Assembly (NCBI RefSeq): GCF_002887595.1
Contig: NZ_PEBU01000010.1
Coordinates: forward strand, 62,001-126,000
DNA: 64,000 bases
Origin: Bowmanella denitrificans
GTDB lineage: Bacteria; Pseudomonadota; Gammaproteobacteria; Enterobacterales; Alteromonadaceae
Reading direction: 5' to 3'
Shown: positions 8,663 through 19,973 of the stretch, piece after piece
Layout of the letters: each line of letters starts with the position of its first letter
Position numbering within the stretch: the first letter of the stretch is position 1
Notes under the pieces: generated by a model
Database searches by the model: none
Told to the model about the DNA's origin: nothing
What the model saw: the letters and a program-made list of their open reading frames with translations, nothing else
Translations under genes and position numbers: made by a program

Positions 8663-9778
8663 TTAGTTGGCAAGCAGCAGTTGCATCAGTTCCTGAGCCG
8701 CAACCCGGGCCACAAGCTGAATATCCTGTCTGTCAGTGTTGTCACCGACCTCATAGGTAACCGCATGCACGGCGTAGGTATCCGCGATATATTGCTTAAA
8801 AACGCCGCGTTTTTTGTTATGACCGGGCTGAATGCGGATAGGGAAAGGTTTCACCTTATCGGCCAGGCCGGTCAGCCACCGTTCTGCCAGATCCGCAGAT
8901 GCCAGCCCATAATCCCCTGGCATGGTATAGAAAACGTCCTTATGGGTAGAGTGAAAATCCACGGCAAAACGTATTTTGCCGCCCTGCGCCTGAATCTGTT
9001 GCAAATATTGGTGCACAGCCTGCGTTTCAGGTTGCTCGCGACTAAACCAGTCACGGTTCAAATCGACGCCCCCGGCGTTATGACGCCAGTTGCCGGCCGC
9101 CACACCATCGGGATTCATATTCGGCACCAGCAGCAGGTTAAAATGTTGAAGAAACTTAGCGCTTTGCGAATTAACCGTAAATAACTCATCGACAAAGGCT
9201 GTCATGGCCATGGCACCGGTAATTTCCGGGGGATGTTGACGCCCAATCAAGATAAGCCAGTCGTTACTTTGCCCCCGATGCACCAAACCCTGTAGCGGCT
9301 GGCCATTTACCGTTCTACCCAGTTCAAATGCACTCAGGTCGGCAAAGGATGGCGCCGACAACCAGTGCTGGTAGTAGGCATTGTCAAGGATCTCCTGCCC
9401 GGCCACCCAGACCTGCCCCTTATCCAGTGTCAGGCTTACCAGCATGCTGTTACCTTCCAATTGATATTCCAGCGGTTGCCAGTGCAGTTTATCCAGACTG
9501 AATTTAGGCAGATACCTGGGGGTGCCATGCTCAGTCTGCAATTCCAGTTCAATGCGCTGTGACTGGGCACTGTCCAGTCGAAAGGCATACCAGGGGCTGG
9601 GATTAATCGGCAGATTTTCCGGTGCCAGGGTGAGCTTATAGCGATTAGGCGCTAACTGCTGACATTGTTTAAAACGTCCCATAGCAAAGGCCTTGTCAAT
9701 GCTCAGCTTGTTAAACCGGCAATCTGTTTCGGCAAAGGCCAGTTGACTGAGTAACAGCAGTATCAGCGCATACTTCAT
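8663..9778 (-). CDS. Exported M14-family zinc carboxypeptidase
   Basis: A 371-residue protein with a short signal peptide (1-16, ending LAFA) and an N-terminal beta-rich domain like that of cytosolic carboxypeptidase-type M14 enzymes. The peptidase domain follows from about residue 135. Zinc ligands are His182 and Glu185 (RQHPPE) and His276 (DFHS). Arg242 in LNRDW would bind the substrate carboxylate and Glu343 in TYEVGDN is the general base. All catalytic positions are present, so it should be active, removing C-terminal residues from peptides in the periplasm or outside. Exact specificity is unknown. It sits downstream of the NAT gene with a gap of 119 bases. Confidence 0.88.
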   Translation of the reverse strand: MKYALILLLLSQLAFAETDCRFNKLSIDKAFAMGRFKQCQQLAPNRYKLTLAPENLPINPSPWYAFRLDSAQSQRIELELQTEHGTPRYLPKFSLDKLHWQPLEYQLEGNSMLVSLTLDKGQVWVAGQEILDNAYYQHWLSAPSFADLSAFELGRTVNGQPLQGLVHRGQSNDWLILIGRQHPPEITGAMAMTAFVDELFTVNSQSAKFLQHFNLLLVPNMNPDGVAAGNWRHNAGGVDLNRDWFSREQPETQAVHQYLQQIQAQGGKIRFAVDFHSTHKDVFYTMPGDYGLASADLAERWLTGLADKVKPFPIRIQPGHNKKRGVFKQYIADTYAVHAVTYEVGDNTDRQDIQLVARVAAQELMQLLLAN

Positions 9779-9897
9779 CGGAGCTTTCTCTTGGGCGGTG
9801 TTGCCTTGGTCTTAACTATGGCCACCTTAGCCAAAATCAGTATTTAGCGCCTATTCCTTAATGTTAAGAAGCCATACCCTGGTACTATCGGTCAGCG

Positions 9898-10731
9898 TCA
9901 GCAGGCATCCGCCAGCAGCGCCTGCTCCTCCGTCAACTGAACGAGTTTGTTATACAGACCGGCTGGCGGAGTGATATTAAAATAGTCACGCAAACACGTC
10001 TGGATCTGCTCGGCGCCAGCCAGTACCGTCACTTGTGGCGGGTGGCCCTGGCGATAACATTTTAGTTCGTTGTTTCGCAGGGTATAACGGCGCTCATCTG
10101 TCACTTTCGCCGCCACCAGATTTTTCACAAACACAGAGTCAGGGTGGGTGGAAACATACCAGTTAAACACCTTATAGTCGGCGTTTTGTTGTGGCTGTAA
10201 GGTAAACCGATACAAGGTCAGCCAGCCATCGGCTTGCTGAAAGGCCAGTTCATAACTACCGGCCTGTTCCGTTATTTTGTAGTTGCCATGCGGGGTGACC
10301 TGAACCTCGCGTTTGTTCAGTTGTAAGGGCGCTGTCGGCGTTGTCACACCAAAACCTACATCTACCAGGTAGTCCACCCCAGCCAGGTTAACCAGCAGCA
10401 ACATATGTGATGCAGGGGTTTCCACTTCCTCCGGTATACCCCATCTGACTCTGGCCGCCAGACTGGTTACTTGCATGCCAATGGCATTCAGCACAGCGCG
10501 AAACAGCGCATTTTGCTCATAGCAATAACCACCCCGGCTTTGTCCGACTAACTTGTGCTGAATCACCTCAGTTGACAGCTCTACCGGCAGCCCCAGGTAC
10601 GCATCCAGATTCTCAAAAGGAATAGCTTGGGTGTGCTTTTGTACCAGTGCAGACAAAGTGTCCAGGTCGGGGGCTAATGATTGCTGGAAAGCAATACGTT
10701 GTAAGTACTGTTGCAAATCTATTGGAGTCAT
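9898..10731 (-). CDS. Arylamine N-acetyltransferase
   Basis: A 277-residue member of the NAT family, which moves acetyl from acetyl-CoA to arylamines, arylhydrazines or related amines. The Cys-His-Asp triad is complete: Cys70 in RGGYCYEQN, His109 in PASHMLLLV and Asp124 in YLVDVGFG. The N-terminal motif IPFENLD is also typical. The enzyme is cytoplasmic. It lies 58 bases downstream of the giant sensor kinase on the same strand and may be read through from it, but no functional link is evident. Confidence 0.93.
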   Translation of the reverse strand: MTPIDLQQYLQRIAFQQSLAPDLDTLSALVQKHTQAIPFENLDAYLGLPVELSTEVIQHKLVGQSRGGYCYEQNALFRAVLNAIGMQVTSLAARVRWGIPEEVETPASHMLLLVNLAGVDYLVDVGFGVTTPTAPLQLNKREVQVTPHGNYKITEQAGSYELAFQQADGWLTLYRFTLQPQQNADYKVFNWYVSTHPDSVFVKNLVAAKVTDERRYTLRNNELKCYRQGHPPQVTVLAGAEQIQTCLRDYFNITPPAGLYNKLVQLTEEQALLADAC

Positions 10732-10789
10732 ATTACTGCGCCTTTGGTTTGAAATTTAGCGCAGGCTAATTCCTCAAGCTAAGTTGAGG

Positions 10790-13700
10790 TCAAGAGTTAA
10801 TTGCCCATTCCTTTTTTCCGGCTTCAGCATCACAAGGCCAGACCATCACAAACTGACCGGTATCGCCGCTGACCTCATAGCGAATTTTGCCTTTCAGAGT
10901 TTGGGTAACCAGATTGAATACCAGGTTCAGTCCCAGCCCGGCATTGCCTTCCCGCCTGGCCCCGGTCACAAAAGGTTCGAACATACTGTTGGACAACTCC
11001 GGAGTAATAGGCTGGCCATTATCGGCATAGCACCATCGGCACTCTCCCTTGGCATATTGCACCTGGATCAGAATGGTTCCTTCGCTGCTGGTTTTTGCAT
11101 GTTTCAGACTGTTGTTTACCATCTCCAGCATAATATCCTGCAAAACGGCCGGATAGCTTTGAATGGTCAAATCGGCAGGCACCTTGATGTCCAGCTTGAA
11201 ACCGGCCTGGTTCAACTGACCTTGAATCGCACTTTTAATGGTGCCAAACAAAGAAGCCAAATGAACAGGTTGCAGTCGCTTATCAGCAAAGTTCACCGCC
11301 AGCTTTTTGAAAGACTCGACCAGTCGGTTAATTCTGCGCAGATTTTCACTGGCCAGCAGACACCCCTGCAAAATTTGCTTATTGCGCTGATCAAATTCAG
11401 CGGCTGACAAGGTTTTTTGTTTGCGCATGTCTTGCAAGGTCACGACCAGATGTTCAACACTGGAAATAGAGGTGATCACCACGCCTAGCGGGGTATTTAT
11501 TTCATGAGCCAAACCTGCCACCAGAGAGCCAAGCGAAGCCATTTTCTCCACTTCCACCAATTCACGCTGGGTGTGTTTCAGTTCCTCAATGGTTGTTTGC
11601 AGCAGTCCATTGGCACTGGCCAGTTCGGCCGTTCGTTCCTGCACCAGATGTTCCAGATTTTCATTAAGCTGCTTTAATGACAATTCAGCGGTTTTCAGCT
11701 TATGAATAATCTGCAACGTGCCCACCATACGCAGGGCCTGGCCATCGGGAGTTCGTTCGGTGACTTTTCCTCTGTCTAGCACCCACAGCCATTCTCCACT
11801 TCGGGTACGCAAACGGTACGAGGCCTGATAATACTGAGAATTACCCTGCAGATGACTTTGCAGCGCTGCCTGCATTTGGGCCTGATCAGAGGGGTGAATA
11901 TGCTGGCTTCGCTCATCCATACTATTTGCCCCGCAAAGATGGGGGAACTCCGCCAGAGCATTACGTCTTTGCAGGCTGGCTTTGTCCAGTTGCCAGTCCC
12001 ATAGTTCATCCCCGGTACCCCATAGTGCCAGGCTGAGTTGCTGCTCTTTTTCCTGCAAACTGGCCAGCCAGGCATCCTGAGCGCGCTTCCTTTGCCACCA
12101 AAGATACAATGCCAGCGAAGCCACAGATATTGCGACCGCCCAGTAGCATAAATAAGCCAGCGTGCTCTTCCACCATGGCGGCAGAATATGCAGTGAAAGC
12201 TGGTGTTGTGCATAGGTTTCAGGATTGTCCACTGAAAAAGCACGAATGCTTAATATATGCTGCCCCGGCCCCAGGCCCAGCAAATCCAGTCGGTTGTTGT
12301 CAGTGGGCAGACTCCAGGCAATGGCACTGTCACCCAGCTTGTATTGAAAAAACAGCTTTGCCAGATCATCACTGGAGTTGGCGGCCAATGATAACCTTAC
12401 CTGTCGCTGGTCATAGCTTATAGGTGGCAAGCTGTCGCTGTGGTTCAACAAATTAAATTTGTTTGAGACAGTTTGCAGTTCCCCGACAAAAAATTGGAAG
12501 TCGGCCGGCCGCCATGCCATGCTCACATTAAGATTGATGCGGTTAATGCTCTGTGACCCTGCAGCATAGACAAGGTTGCCAGACGCCATTAGCTGCTTAG
12601 GCCTGATTGTTTCAGACACACCGGAAGCAGCACTGAATAGCCTGTAATTCCAGGACTGCATATCATAAACAAACAGTCCTTGTGCCGAGGTGAGCCAAAG
12701 TTCACTGCGGCCATTAACCAGCACTGAGGTAATTTCTGAGGTTTGCGCATGCTCCCCAAGCAGGGGTGAAACCGGTGAAAGCCCCGCCTGTTGATAAACA
12801 AACCCCATACAGCCGCTGTTAGTGGCCAGCCAAATACGGTCCTGCGCATCAATTTGCATATCCATCAGCCCATTGGCTGGCAAAGGAGCATCACGAAAAT
12901 AAGACCATTGGCCAGCGCCAACATCGAATCTAAGCAGCCCCTGGCTCTGTAAGGCCACCCAAATAGCCCCGTCTGAGGTCTGCTGTAAACGACTGACACT
13001 GCTCAGACGCCCCTGCATGGGCGTAAGCGGATGTAACCTTTGCTGCCATGTGCTTAACGCCACTTCAATCAGCCCGTAATAACTGGCCAACCAGACGCGC
13101 GAACCATCTTTATCCTGCAGTACATCAGTGATGTTGTTGTAACGCTTACCCTGCAGGGCCTGCAATGTATGCCACTTACTGACGTTAAACTGGCTGTCTG
13201 CCACGCCAATCTTATCCCCGCGCACCACAACAGACTGCCCATTGGCTAAAGCCAGGATCTTCTGCACATCCTGCATGCCGGTATCCTGCAAGCTTTCACT
13301 GCTATTGCCAGACCATTGCCACAGTTTTTGTTTGCTGTCGTTAAACAGCAGGCCTCCTTGTGCACTGACCGACAATAATTGTATGCGTTGCGGTGCAGGG
13401 CTATGATTTTCTGCAAAAACAAACTGTTCAACCTGCCGATGCCTTAGCGGCACCCGAAAGACACCGAAAGAGACACTACCGACCCAAAGATTTTGCAGGT
13501 TGTCCAGATACAATGCTGAAGTGAGGAAGTCCTGTAAGCTCTCCGGCATACCAGGGGTGGGCCGATATAGCGTCAGGGTGCCAGTGTCGATTCGGTACTC
13601 GGCCAGGCCAAATCCTATACCGGCCAGCCACAGTGCGTTTTTCCCTGCAGAGTGCATGGTGTGTACAGAAGTACCTGAGCCAAAGGTTTGCAGGTCCAGC

Positions 13701-14443
13701 CAAGGTAGCAAATGCGACTGTTTGAGATCATAAGTCCACAGACGATTTTTTTGCGCCGCAAAAACATGCCGATCATCGACAAACAGAGCATCAATTGCAC
13801 TGGCGACACCAGTGTTGAAAAGCAACTGCAATTGTTGCTGTTGATAGCGGTACAACGCACCATTGTCTAATGCCAGATACAAAGTTTCACCCACAGTGGC
13901 GGTATGCGTAATGCGACCTGGTAGTGGCAGATTGAGCTGGTGTAATAATCTGTCCTCGGTTGAGAAATACCTGAGCTTAGATTCGCCGAGCAACCAGATT
14001 TTGTTATCGCTCATGCTGATATTCAGAACCGAAAACTCTTCGTCGCTAAAGGCCCGGCTAAGGTCAATGTGTTCTATCTGCTCAGTCCGATAGTCCAGCC
14101 GGTGCAGCCCTTTGTCCAGGGTAGTAAACCAGAGCGCATCGGGGTCCCCGGTTTCTAAATCGTAGACGGCATTGGCAGACATTCCGCCCTGAGTACCAAA
14201 CTGATGGGCGAAGCGACGTATTTCATAGCCATTGTACTTGAGCAGGCCATTTCGGGTGGCAATCCAGAAGTGGCCCTGAGGATCCTGGCGTATCGCCGAT
14301 ACGGCGCCGTAGCGTTGAATACTTTGTTGCAAAGGGGTCTGACTAACGGCGAGTAGCGGCATCATACTGTGAGTGGCAGACCATCCGCATTGGGCAAACA
14401 ACATCAGTATTAACCAACAGGCACCCCACCAGCTTTTCTTCAT
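10790..14443 (-). CDS. Membrane sensor histidine kinase with periplasmic two-component-regulator propeller
   Basis: A 1217-residue kinase. It has a signal peptide (1-22), then about 650 residues of Reg_prop-type beta-propeller repeats (recurrent segments such as [19 protein letters not shown] and [16 protein letters not shown]), a Y_Y_Y domain ending near [14 protein letters not shown], and one membrane helix (about 768-790). A PAS/PAC domain with WDWQLDKA and [14 protein letters not shown] follows, then a coiled coil, HisKA with the phospho-acceptor His near 980 ([11 protein letters not shown]), and HATPase_c with N box MVNNSLKHA and [11 protein letters not shown]. There is no C-terminal receiver or AraC domain, unlike many Bacteroidetes homologues, and no response regulator next door. 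In this architecture the propeller usually senses glycans or their products; that role here is inference. Confidence 0.9.
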   Translation of the reverse strand: MKKSWWGACWLILMLFAQCGWSATHSMMPLLAVSQTPLQQSIQRYGAVSAIRQDPQGHFWIATRNGLLKYNGYEIRRFAHQFGTQGGMSANAVYDLETGDPDALWFTTLDKGLHRLDYRTEQIEHIDLSRAFSDEEFSVLNISMSDNKIWLLGESKLRYFSTEDRLLHQLNLPLPGRITHTATVGETLYLALDNGALYRYQQQQLQLLFNTGVASAIDALFVDDRHVFAAQKNRLWTYDLKQSHLLPWLDLQTFGSGTSVHTMHSAGKNALWLAGIGFGLAEYRIDTGTLTLYRPTPGMPESLQDFLTSALYLDNLQNLWVGSVSFGVFRVPLRHRQVEQFVFAENHSPAPQRIQLLSVSAQGGLLFNDSKQKLWQWSGNSSESLQDTGMQDVQKILALANGQSVVVRGDKIGVADSQFNVSKWHTLQALQGKRYNNITDVLQDKDGSRVWLASYYGLIEVALSTWQQRLHPLTPMQGRLSSVSRLQQTSDGAIWVALQSQGLLRFDVGAGQWSYFRDAPLPANGLMDMQIDAQDRIWLATNSGCMGFVYQQAGLSPVSPLLGEHAQTSEITSVLVNGRSELWLTSAQGLFVYDMQSWNYRLFSAASGVSETIRPKQLMASGNLVYAAGSQSINRINLNVSMAWRPADFQFFVGELQTVSNKFNLLNHSDSLPPISYDQRQVRLSLAANSSDDLAKLFFQYKLGDSAIAWSLPTDNNRLDLLGLGPGQHILSIRAFSVDNPETYAQHQLSLHILPPWWKSTLAYLCYWAVAISVASLALYLWWQRKRAQDAWLASLQEKEQQLSLALWGTGDELWDWQLDKASLQRRNALAEFPHLCGANSMDERSQHIHPSDQAQMQAALQSHLQGNSQYYQASYRLRTRSGEWLWVLDRGKVTERTPDGQALRMVGTLQIIHKLKTAELSLKQLNENLEHLVQERTAELASANGLLQTTIEELKHTQRELVEVEKMASLGSLVAGLAHEINTPLGVVITSISSVEHLVVTLQDMRKQKTLSAAEFDQRNKQILQGCLLASENLRRINRLVESFKKLAVNFADKRLQPVHLASLFGTIKSAIQGQLNQAGFKLDIKVPADLTIQSYPAVLQDIMLEMVNNSLKHAKTSSEGTILIQVQYAKGECRWCYADNGQPITPELSNSMFEPFVTGARREGNAGLGLNLVFNLVTQTLKGKIRYEVSGDTGQFVMVWPCDAEAGKKEWAINS

Positions 14444-14700
14444 ATTGCCAATAACTTGCAGCCTACAGATAACCCAAAGTTTAGAGGCTGTTTGCCTTTT
14501 GAGTATGGATTTTGTTGAAATCCCGTTACAACCCCTCCCCGCCTAGCGGTAATAAGCAACTCAGGCAAGCACAGTCAGCACATTCGGATAACCGGCGGCA
14601 GCAACAGTCAGCTCTTTAGTTATACAAGTCTGAACCTCAAGGTACATATTTCAGCAGTACAATTCACGACCACTGACCGGTGGAACAAGGTCAACGCACT
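14444..14700. other. Intergenic region between sensor kinase and RND operon
   Basis: No gene is visible. It should contain the minus-strand kinase promoter at the left and leads into the plus-strand RND promoter/operator at 14701. I found no further strong palindrome or terminator. Confidence 0.4.
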
Positions 14701-14727
14701 TTATACATACATTCTTGTATGTATAAT
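14701..14727 (+). promoter_or_regulatory. AcrR-like operator overlapping the RND promoter
   Basis: A perfect inverted repeat: arms TTATACATACA (14701-14711) and TGTATGTATAA (14716-14726) around TTCT. A consensus -10 TATAAT (14722-14727) lies inside the right arm, with a weak -35 (TTTATA, 14700-14705) 16 bases upstream. From memory the E. coli AcrR site upstream of acrAB also has ATACATACA/TGTATGTA half-sites. A TetR protein bound here would block the promoter of the downstream efflux genes. Confidence 0.75.
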
Positions 14728-14761
14728 GCTTGAGTTAGATTTCTGACTGGACGTTTTTCAA

Positions 14762-15934
14762 ATGCTTAAGGTGGCAAATATGTGGGGCAATTCAGGTTGG
14801 GTGCTGGCGGGCATGATGGCAATCAGTCTGACCGGGTGTGAAAAAAATCAAGCACCGACACAGGCTCAGGGCGTGCCTGAAGTGGAAGTTGTGACCCTGA
14901 CTCATCAGGCCGTCAACCTGTCCACAGAATTACCTGGCCGCACAGTGGACTTTCGCCAGGCAGAGATACGCCCCCAGGTCAGTGGCATACTGCAAAAGCG
15001 CCTGTTTGAGGAAGGTCAGATGGTCGAGGCCGGCCAGGTGCTGTATCAGATCGATCCGGCGCCTTACCAGGCAACCTTAAGTGCTGCCAAAGCCAATCTG
15101 GCTAAAGCCGAAGCCGTGCTGCGCAACGCGGGTCTGAAGGCAAAACGGATCAGCAATCTGCTAAGTACCAACGCCGTCAGCCCCCAGGATTATGACGATG
15201 CCCAGGCTGCTGAGCTGCAAGCCAAAGCGGAATTAGCGGCCGCCAAGGCCAGCCTGCTAAGTGCACAGATCAACCTTGACTACACCCGTATTGTTGCCCC
15301 CATCAGTGGTCAGATTGGACGCTCAGCGGTTACCGAAGGCGCACTGCTGACAGCAAACCAGGCGCAGGGACTAGCAACCATCCGCCAACTGGACCCCATT
15401 TATGTGGATCTGACCCAGTCCAGCACGGAGCTCATGGCCCTGAAACGCCAGGTGCAAAATGGTGAGCTGCAAAAAGGTCAGGGCACACAAGTCAGTCTGA
15501 TTCTGGATGATGGCAGCACTTACCCTTTCCCGGGCAAGCTGCAGTTTTCCGAAGTCAATGTCGACCCGGGCACCGGCATGGTCACTATTCGGGCTGTTTT
15601 CCCCAACGACAGCGGCGAATTGCTGCCAGGCATGTTTGTCAGAGCGAAAGTTGAACTGGGGGTTGAGCCGCAGGGCTTGTTAATTCCACAGCGCGCCCTG
15701 ATTCGCACTCCCAAAGGCGAAGCCTCTGTGATGTTGGTCAATGCGCAAAATCAGGTGGAAAGCCGCATCGTCCAGGTTGGCAGGCCTGTGCAGCAGAGCT
15801 GGCTGGCACAAGGCGGTATTCAGACTGGTGAGCGGGTCATTGTGGCTGGCTTACAGAAAGTCAGGCCTGGGGCAACGGTGAAGGTTGTCGATACGACTTC
15901 CCCCGCTTCTGCCACAGTAGCGGCAGGAGAATAA
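14762..15934 (+). CDS. RND efflux periplasmic adaptor lipoprotein (AcrA/MexA-like)
   Basis: This is the membrane-fusion subunit that links an RND pump to an outer-membrane channel. The 390-residue protein begins with a lipoprotein signal ending LTGC (Cys26), so it is lipid-anchored in the inner membrane. It then shows the barrel/lipoyl half-motif [19 protein letters not shown], a helical hairpin rich in Ala, Lys and Gln (about 95-170), the second lipoyl half [14 protein letters not shown] and a beta-barrel. An alternative start at 14780 has a better Shine-Dalgarno (AAGG, 14768-14771), but it would remove the only lysine of the signal peptide; both remain possible. It is four bases upstream of the pump gene. 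Confidence 0.9.
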   Translation: MLKVANMWGNSGWVLAGMMAISLTGCEKNQAPTQAQGVPEVEVVTLTHQAVNLSTELPGRTVDFRQAEIRPQVSGILQKRLFEEGQMVEAGQVLYQIDPAPYQATLSAAKANLAKAEAVLRNAGLKAKRISNLLSTNAVSPQDYDDAQAAELQAKAELAAAKASLLSAQINLDYTRIVAPISGQIGRSAVTEGALLTANQAQGLATIRQLDPIYVDLTQSSTELMALKRQVQNGELQKGQGTQVSLILDDGSTYPFPGKLQFSEVNVDPGTGMVTIRAVFPNDSGELLPGMFVRAKVELGVEPQGLLIPQRALIRTPKGEASVMLVNAQNQVESRIVQVGRPVQQSWLAQGGIQTGERVIVAGLQKVRPGATVKVVDTTSPASATVAAGE

Positions 15935-15938
15935 CGCC

Positions 15939-18900
15939 ATGGCTAACTTCTTTATTAACAGGCCCATTTTCGCCTGGGTGATTGCCATCGTCATTATGCT
16001 GATGGGGCTGTTGTCGATAAAGCAACTGCCCGTTGAGCAATATCCGCGTATTGCGCCCCCCGCCGTCACCATCAGTGCCAGCTATCCAGGCGCATCGGCA
16101 CGTACGGCTGAAGACGCGGTCACTCAGGTGGTAGAACAATCCATGAACGGATTGGACAACCTGATGTATATGTCTGCACAAAGTGATTCCGTGGGTAATG
16201 TCACGGTAACTCTGACCTTTGAAACCGGCACCGATCCAGATATTGCCCAGGTGCAGGTACAAAACAAATTGCAAAGGGCCATTCCATTGCTGCCCCAGGA
16301 AGTGCAACAGCAGGGTGTGTCTGTGGCTAAATCCAATGGTAGCTTCCTGATGGTACTGGGCTTTATTTCTGAAGACGGCAATATGAGCCGGGCAGATATT
16401 GCCGATTTTGTGGTGTCCAATATCAAAGATCCCATCAGTCGCACCAACGGCGTGGGCAATGTCCGCGTGTTTGGCAGTCAGTATGCGATGCGGGTCTGGC
16501 TGGATGCCAACCGACTCAATCAGTATCAGTTGACACCCGCCGATGTGACCGCCGCCATCAAAGTGCAGAATAATCAGGTAACCGCCGGACAACTTGGCGG
16601 CGCCCCGGCGCTGCCCGGCCAGCAATTCAATGCCGCCATACTGGCGCAAAGCCGACTGAGCAGCCCTGAAGAATTTGGCAATATTCTGCTGCGGGTTAAT
16701 GCCGACGGTTCGCAGGTCCGCCTCAAAGACGTGGCCCGCATTGAACTTGGCGGTGAAGACTATTCGGTATCCGCTAAGTTTAACGGCATGGAAGCGTCGG
16801 GTATTGCGATTGAAATGGCTACAGGTGCCAATGCTCTGGACACGGCAAAGGCAGTACGAGCCACGCTGGCAGACCTGGAGCCCTATTTCCCGCAAGGTCT
16901 TAAGGTCGAGATCCCCTATGACACCACACCCTTCGTGGAAATTTCCATCAGTTCCGTGGTGCAAACCCTGTTTGAAGCCATCTTACTGGTGTTTGTGGTG
17001 ATGTATCTGTTCCTGCAAAACCTGCGCGCGACCCTGATCCCGACGCTGGCCGTGCCTGTTGTGCTGCTCGGTACTTTTGCCATTATGACCGCTTTTGGTT
17101 TCAGCATTAACACCCTGACCATGTTCGGCATGGTATTAGCCATCGGTCTGTTGGTCGACGATGCCATTGTAGTAGTGGAAAACGTCGAACGGGTGATGCA
17201 GGAAGAAGGTTTGTCTGCCGTAGAAGCCACCCGTAAATCCATGGGCCAGATTACCGGCGCGCTGGTGGGGATAGGCCTGGTATTGTCGGCGGTATTTGTA
17301 CCTATGGCGTTTTTCGGTGGCGCCACCGGCTCAATTTACAAACAATTTTCTATCACCATTGTGTCGGCCATGGCGCTGTCTGTGCTGGTTGCGCTGGTCT
17401 TTACCCCGGCGCTGTGCGCCACCATGCTCAAACCCATCAAGGGCGATCACCATCACAAAGGCGGTTTCTTCGGCGCGTTTAATCGCGGTTTTGACAACAG
17501 TAATCAGGGCTATCAGCGTATGGTTGGCGGTATGCTGAAACGCCCGGTGCGTTCCATGTTGGTTTATGCGGCCATTATTGGGGTAATGGCTCTGCTGTTT
17601 GTGCGGCTGCCTTCATCCTTCCTGCCGGAAGAAGATCAGGGTATTTTTCTGACCATGGTGCAGCTCCCCACAGGTGCCAGCCAGGAACGTACCGAAGAGG
17701 TGATGCGCAAAGTCGCCGCTTATTACGACAAGGAAGAGGCAGTACAGTCGGCCTTTACCGTTACCGGCTTTAGCTTTGCTGGCCGCGGGCAGAATGTGGG
17801 TCTGGCGTTTGTGCGCCTGAAAGACTGGTCAGAACGTGACGACACGCAAAGCGTGCAAGCGGTAATTGGTCGCGCCATGGGCTATTTTTCCACGGTCAAA
17901 GAAGCACAGATTTTTGCTTTCAATCTGCCACCGATTATGGAACTGGGCAGAGCCACCGGATTCAATCTGTACCTGCAGGATCGCGGCGGATTAGGACATG
18001 AAGCCCTGCTGCAAGCCCGCAACCAATTGCTGGGCATGGCAGCACAGCAGCCAAATCTGATGGCGGTCCGCCCCAATGGCATGGAGGATGCGCCACAGTT
18101 ACAAATCGACGTGGATCAACTAAAGGCGCAGGCTTTGGGTGTATCGCTGACAGAAATCAACCAGACATTGTCAGTGGGCTGGGGTTCGACCTATGTGAAT
18201 GATTTTATCGACCGTGGCCGGGTTAAAAAAGTCTATGTGCAGGCCGAAGCGGGTTTCCGCATGACCCCACAAGACCTGAAACATTGGTATGTACGCAATC
18301 ATGCCGGTGAGATGGTTGCTTTTAGCTCCTTTGCCAGCAGCCACTGGACCTACGGTCCTCAGCGTCTGGAACGCTACAACGGCGTACCGGCCATGGAGAT
18401 TCAGGGCGAACCGGCACCAGGCACCAGCTCCGGTGACGCCATGGCCAGCATGGAGCAGTTAATCGCGCAACTGCCCATCGGCATTGACTTCGAATGGACC
18501 GCAACGTCCTATCAGGAGAAACTGTCGGGCTCACAAGCTCCCGGACTCTATGCACTTTCCATATTAGTGGTGTTTCTGTGTCTGGCGGCATTGTATGAGA
18601 GCTGGGCCATTCCGTTTTCGGTTATTCTGGTGGTGCCACTGGGTATAGTGGGTGCATTGATTGCCGCACACACAATGGGGCTGAGAAATGATGTGTACTT
18701 TCAGGTTGGCCTGCTGACAACCATGGGACTGGCATCCAAAAACGCCATTCTGATTGTGGAGTTTGCCCGTGAACTGCAAGCCCAGGGACGTGAATTGGTA
18801 GCGGCGATACTGGAAGCCATTCGCTTGCGTTTACGCCCTATTATTATGACCTCACTGGCCTTCTCTTTAGGGGTTCTGCCTCTGGCAATCAGCAGCGGCG

Positions 18901-19034
18901 CCGGTTCAGCCAGCCGCAACGCCATTGGTATTGGAGTACTAGGTGGTATGTTATCAGCCACTTTCCTGGCCATCTTCCTGGTGCCGGTATTCTACCTGGT
19001 CGTGCAGAAGCTCTTTGTACCACAGAAGCAATAA
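15939..19034 (+). CDS. RND multidrug efflux pump, HAE1 family (AcrB/MexB-like)
   Basis: A 1031-residue proton-driven inner-membrane transporter of the hydrophobe/amphiphile efflux-1 family. Visible features: first helix [20 protein letters not shown], periplasmic PASYPGAS-type motif ([11 protein letters not shown]), and the helix 4 proton-relay aspartates in [18 protein letters not shown]. The second half repeats the fold, with the helix 10 lysine region [19 protein letters not shown]. Length is normal. It should export drugs, dyes or bile-like compounds with the adaptor encoded just upstream. No outer-membrane partner is encoded nearby. A bidirectional terminator separates it from the convergent tetR gene. 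Confidence 0.95.
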   Translation: MANFFINRPIFAWVIAIVIMLMGLLSIKQLPVEQYPRIAPPAVTISASYPGASARTAEDAVTQVVEQSMNGLDNLMYMSAQSDSVGNVTVTLTFETGTDPDIAQVQVQNKLQRAIPLLPQEVQQQGVSVAKSNGSFLMVLGFISEDGNMSRADIADFVVSNIKDPISRTNGVGNVRVFGSQYAMRVWLDANRLNQYQLTPADVTAAIKVQNNQVTAGQLGGAPALPGQQFNAAILAQSRLSSPEEFGNILLRVNADGSQVRLKDVARIELGGEDYSVSAKFNGMEASGIAIEMATGANALDTAKAVRATLADLEPYFPQGLKVEIPYDTTPFVEISISSVVQTLFEAILLVFVVMYLFLQNLRATLIPTLAVPVVLLGTFAIMTAFGFSINTLTMFGMVLAIGLLVDDAIVVVENVERVMQEEGLSAVEATRKSMGQITGALVGIGLVLSAVFVPMAFFGGATGSIYKQFSITIVSAMALSVLVALVFTPALCATMLKPIKGDHHHKGGFFGAFNRGFDNSNQGYQRMVGGMLKRPVRSMLVYAAIIGVMALLFVRLPSSFLPEEDQGIFLTMVQLPTGASQERTEEVMRKVAAYYDKEEAVQSAFTVTGFSFAGRGQNVGLAFVRLKDWSERDDTQSVQAVIGRAMGYFSTVKEAQIFAFNLPPIMELGRATGFNLYLQDRGGLGHEALLQARNQLLGMAAQQPNLMAVRPNGMEDAPQLQIDVDQLKAQALGVSLTEINQTLSVGWGSTYVNDFIDRGRVKKVYVQAEAGFRMTPQDLKHWYVRNHAGEMVAFSSFASSHWTYGPQRLERYNGVPAMEIQGEPAPGTSSGDAMASMEQLIAQLPIGIDFEWTATSYQEKLSGSQAPGLYALSILVVFLCLAALYESWAIPFSVILVVPLGIVGALIAAHTMGLRNDVYFQVGLLTTMGLASKNAILIVEFARELQAQGRELVAAILEAIRLRLRPIIMTSLAFSLGVLPLAISSGAGSASRNAIGIGVLGGMLSATFLAIFLVPVFYLVVQKLFVPQKQ

Positions 19035-19041
19035 AAACATC

Positions 19042-19065
19042 AGCCGGGCTTAGCCCGGCTTTTTT
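19042..19065 (+). terminator. Bidirectional terminator between RND pump and tetR
   Basis: Stem AGCCGGGC/GCCCGGCT with loop TTA, followed by TTTTT on the plus strand. On the minus strand the hairpin is followed by TGATGTTTTTATTG, so it may serve both genes. The TAA stop of tetR is the loop itself. Confidence 0.9.
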
Positions 19066-19670
19066 AATCCCTGCAGCAGGCCGTCGATCAGATCAGCCGC
19101 ATGATTGGCAAGGTCACATTGTTCCGGATGCAATAAATACTTAGCAATCAGGCCGCTAAGATAGGCATTTAGGGCACTGGCGGCCAGGGTTGGTGTTATG
19201 GCCGGATTAAGCAGCCCTACCTTGGCTGCCCGGCCGAAAGCACGCTGCATGGTGTCATGCACTTCATTGTTGAGACGTTCCTGCTGACGCACGGCGGGAT
19301 TCAGCTCGTCAATATACTCACACCGGTGAAAGACAATGGTCAGTACCCGGCGGTGCTGCTCACTGCTTCCCACCATTTGCAGTGAGCGGATCATCACATC
19401 GCGAATGCGCAGGAAGGGATCGGTTTCGGTTGACTCATCCAGTTCAGACAACATTTGTCTGAATGGCAGCCGGATACGCTCCAGCATGGCGTTGAACAGG
19501 TCGGCCTTGTCGGTAAAGTGCCAATAAATTGCGCCGCGGGTAACACCAGCAGCCCGGGCGATCTTTTCCAGGGTAGTGCGCGACACTCCCTGTTCATAGA
19601 AAAGCTGTTCTGCAGCGTCCAAAATGGTGCTGCGGGTCGCTTCGGCATCGGCTTTAGTGCGCCTTACCAT
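19050..19670 (-). CDS. TetR-family repressor, AcrR/TtgR-like
   Basis: A repressor of about 206 residues. The N-terminal helix-turn-helix reads TRSTILDAAEQLFYEQGVS and ARAAGVTRGAIYWHFTDKADLF, which strongly resembles AcrR/MtrR/TtgR regulators of RND pumps. The C-terminal ligand domain is TetR_C_2-like. I chose the ATG at 19670 (MVRRTKAD); upstream codons in frame would add an unlikely cysteine-containing extension. It is convergent with the first RND operon, and the AcrR-type operator at 14701-14726 is its probable target. A short imperfect dyad upstream (19692-19708) is too weak to call as an autoregulatory site. Confidence 0.88.
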   Translation of the reverse strand: MVRRTKADAEATRSTILDAAEQLFYEQGVSRTTLEKIARAAGVTRGAIYWHFTDKADLFNAMLERIRLPFRQMLSELDESTETDPFLRIRDVMIRSLQMVGSSEQHRRVLTIVFHRCEYIDELNPAVRQQERLNNEVHDTMQRAFGRAAKVGLLNPAITPTLAASALNAYLSGLIAKYLLHPEQCDLANHAADLIDGLLQGLKKPG

Positions 19671-19766
19671 ATGACTGGTCTCAATGTTTTTCTTGTTTTG
19701 TAGACAAGATATTAACATAGTCCCAGACGATTTTGGCAGTCGCCAAACCGGCAGAAAAGAGCCAGG

Positions 19767-19973
19767 TTATTTTCGTTGTTGCTGCTGTTTCCAGTCGTCG
19801 GTCAGCATGCCGGCAAAGCCCCAGTCAGCTTCCTCAATTTCCTGGATCACAATATGGGTATGTTCAGGATTCTTACCTAATACCCGCTGTAGCGATTCGG
19901 TAAAATCTTTCACCAACTCAGCCTTTTGTTCACGGCTGGCACCTTTGGTGATTTGCACATTAATGTAGGGCAT
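19767..19973 (-). CDS. Small tautomerase (4-oxalocrotonate tautomerase family)
   Basis: A 68-residue protein beginning Met-Pro, so Pro becomes the N-terminal residue after Met removal and can act as the catalytic base of the tautomerase superfamily. The body (YINVQITKGASREQKAELVK) matches the 4-OT fold, which assembles as hexamers. The substrate is unknown. It is 35 bases downstream of the second RND pump gene on the same strand, so it is probably the last gene of that operon. Its C-terminus (DDWKQQQQRK) is longer and more polar than in minimal 4-OTs. Confidence 0.85.
   Translation of the reverse strand: MPYINVQITKGASREQKAELVKDFTESLQRVLGKNPEHTHIVIQEIEEADWGFAGMLTDDWKQQQQRK

Noticed and set aside
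19692-19708. Auto-operator of the AcrR-like tetR gene (CTTGT/ACAAG dyad)
   Set aside because: Only five-base arms and no resemblance to the strong operator at 14701.
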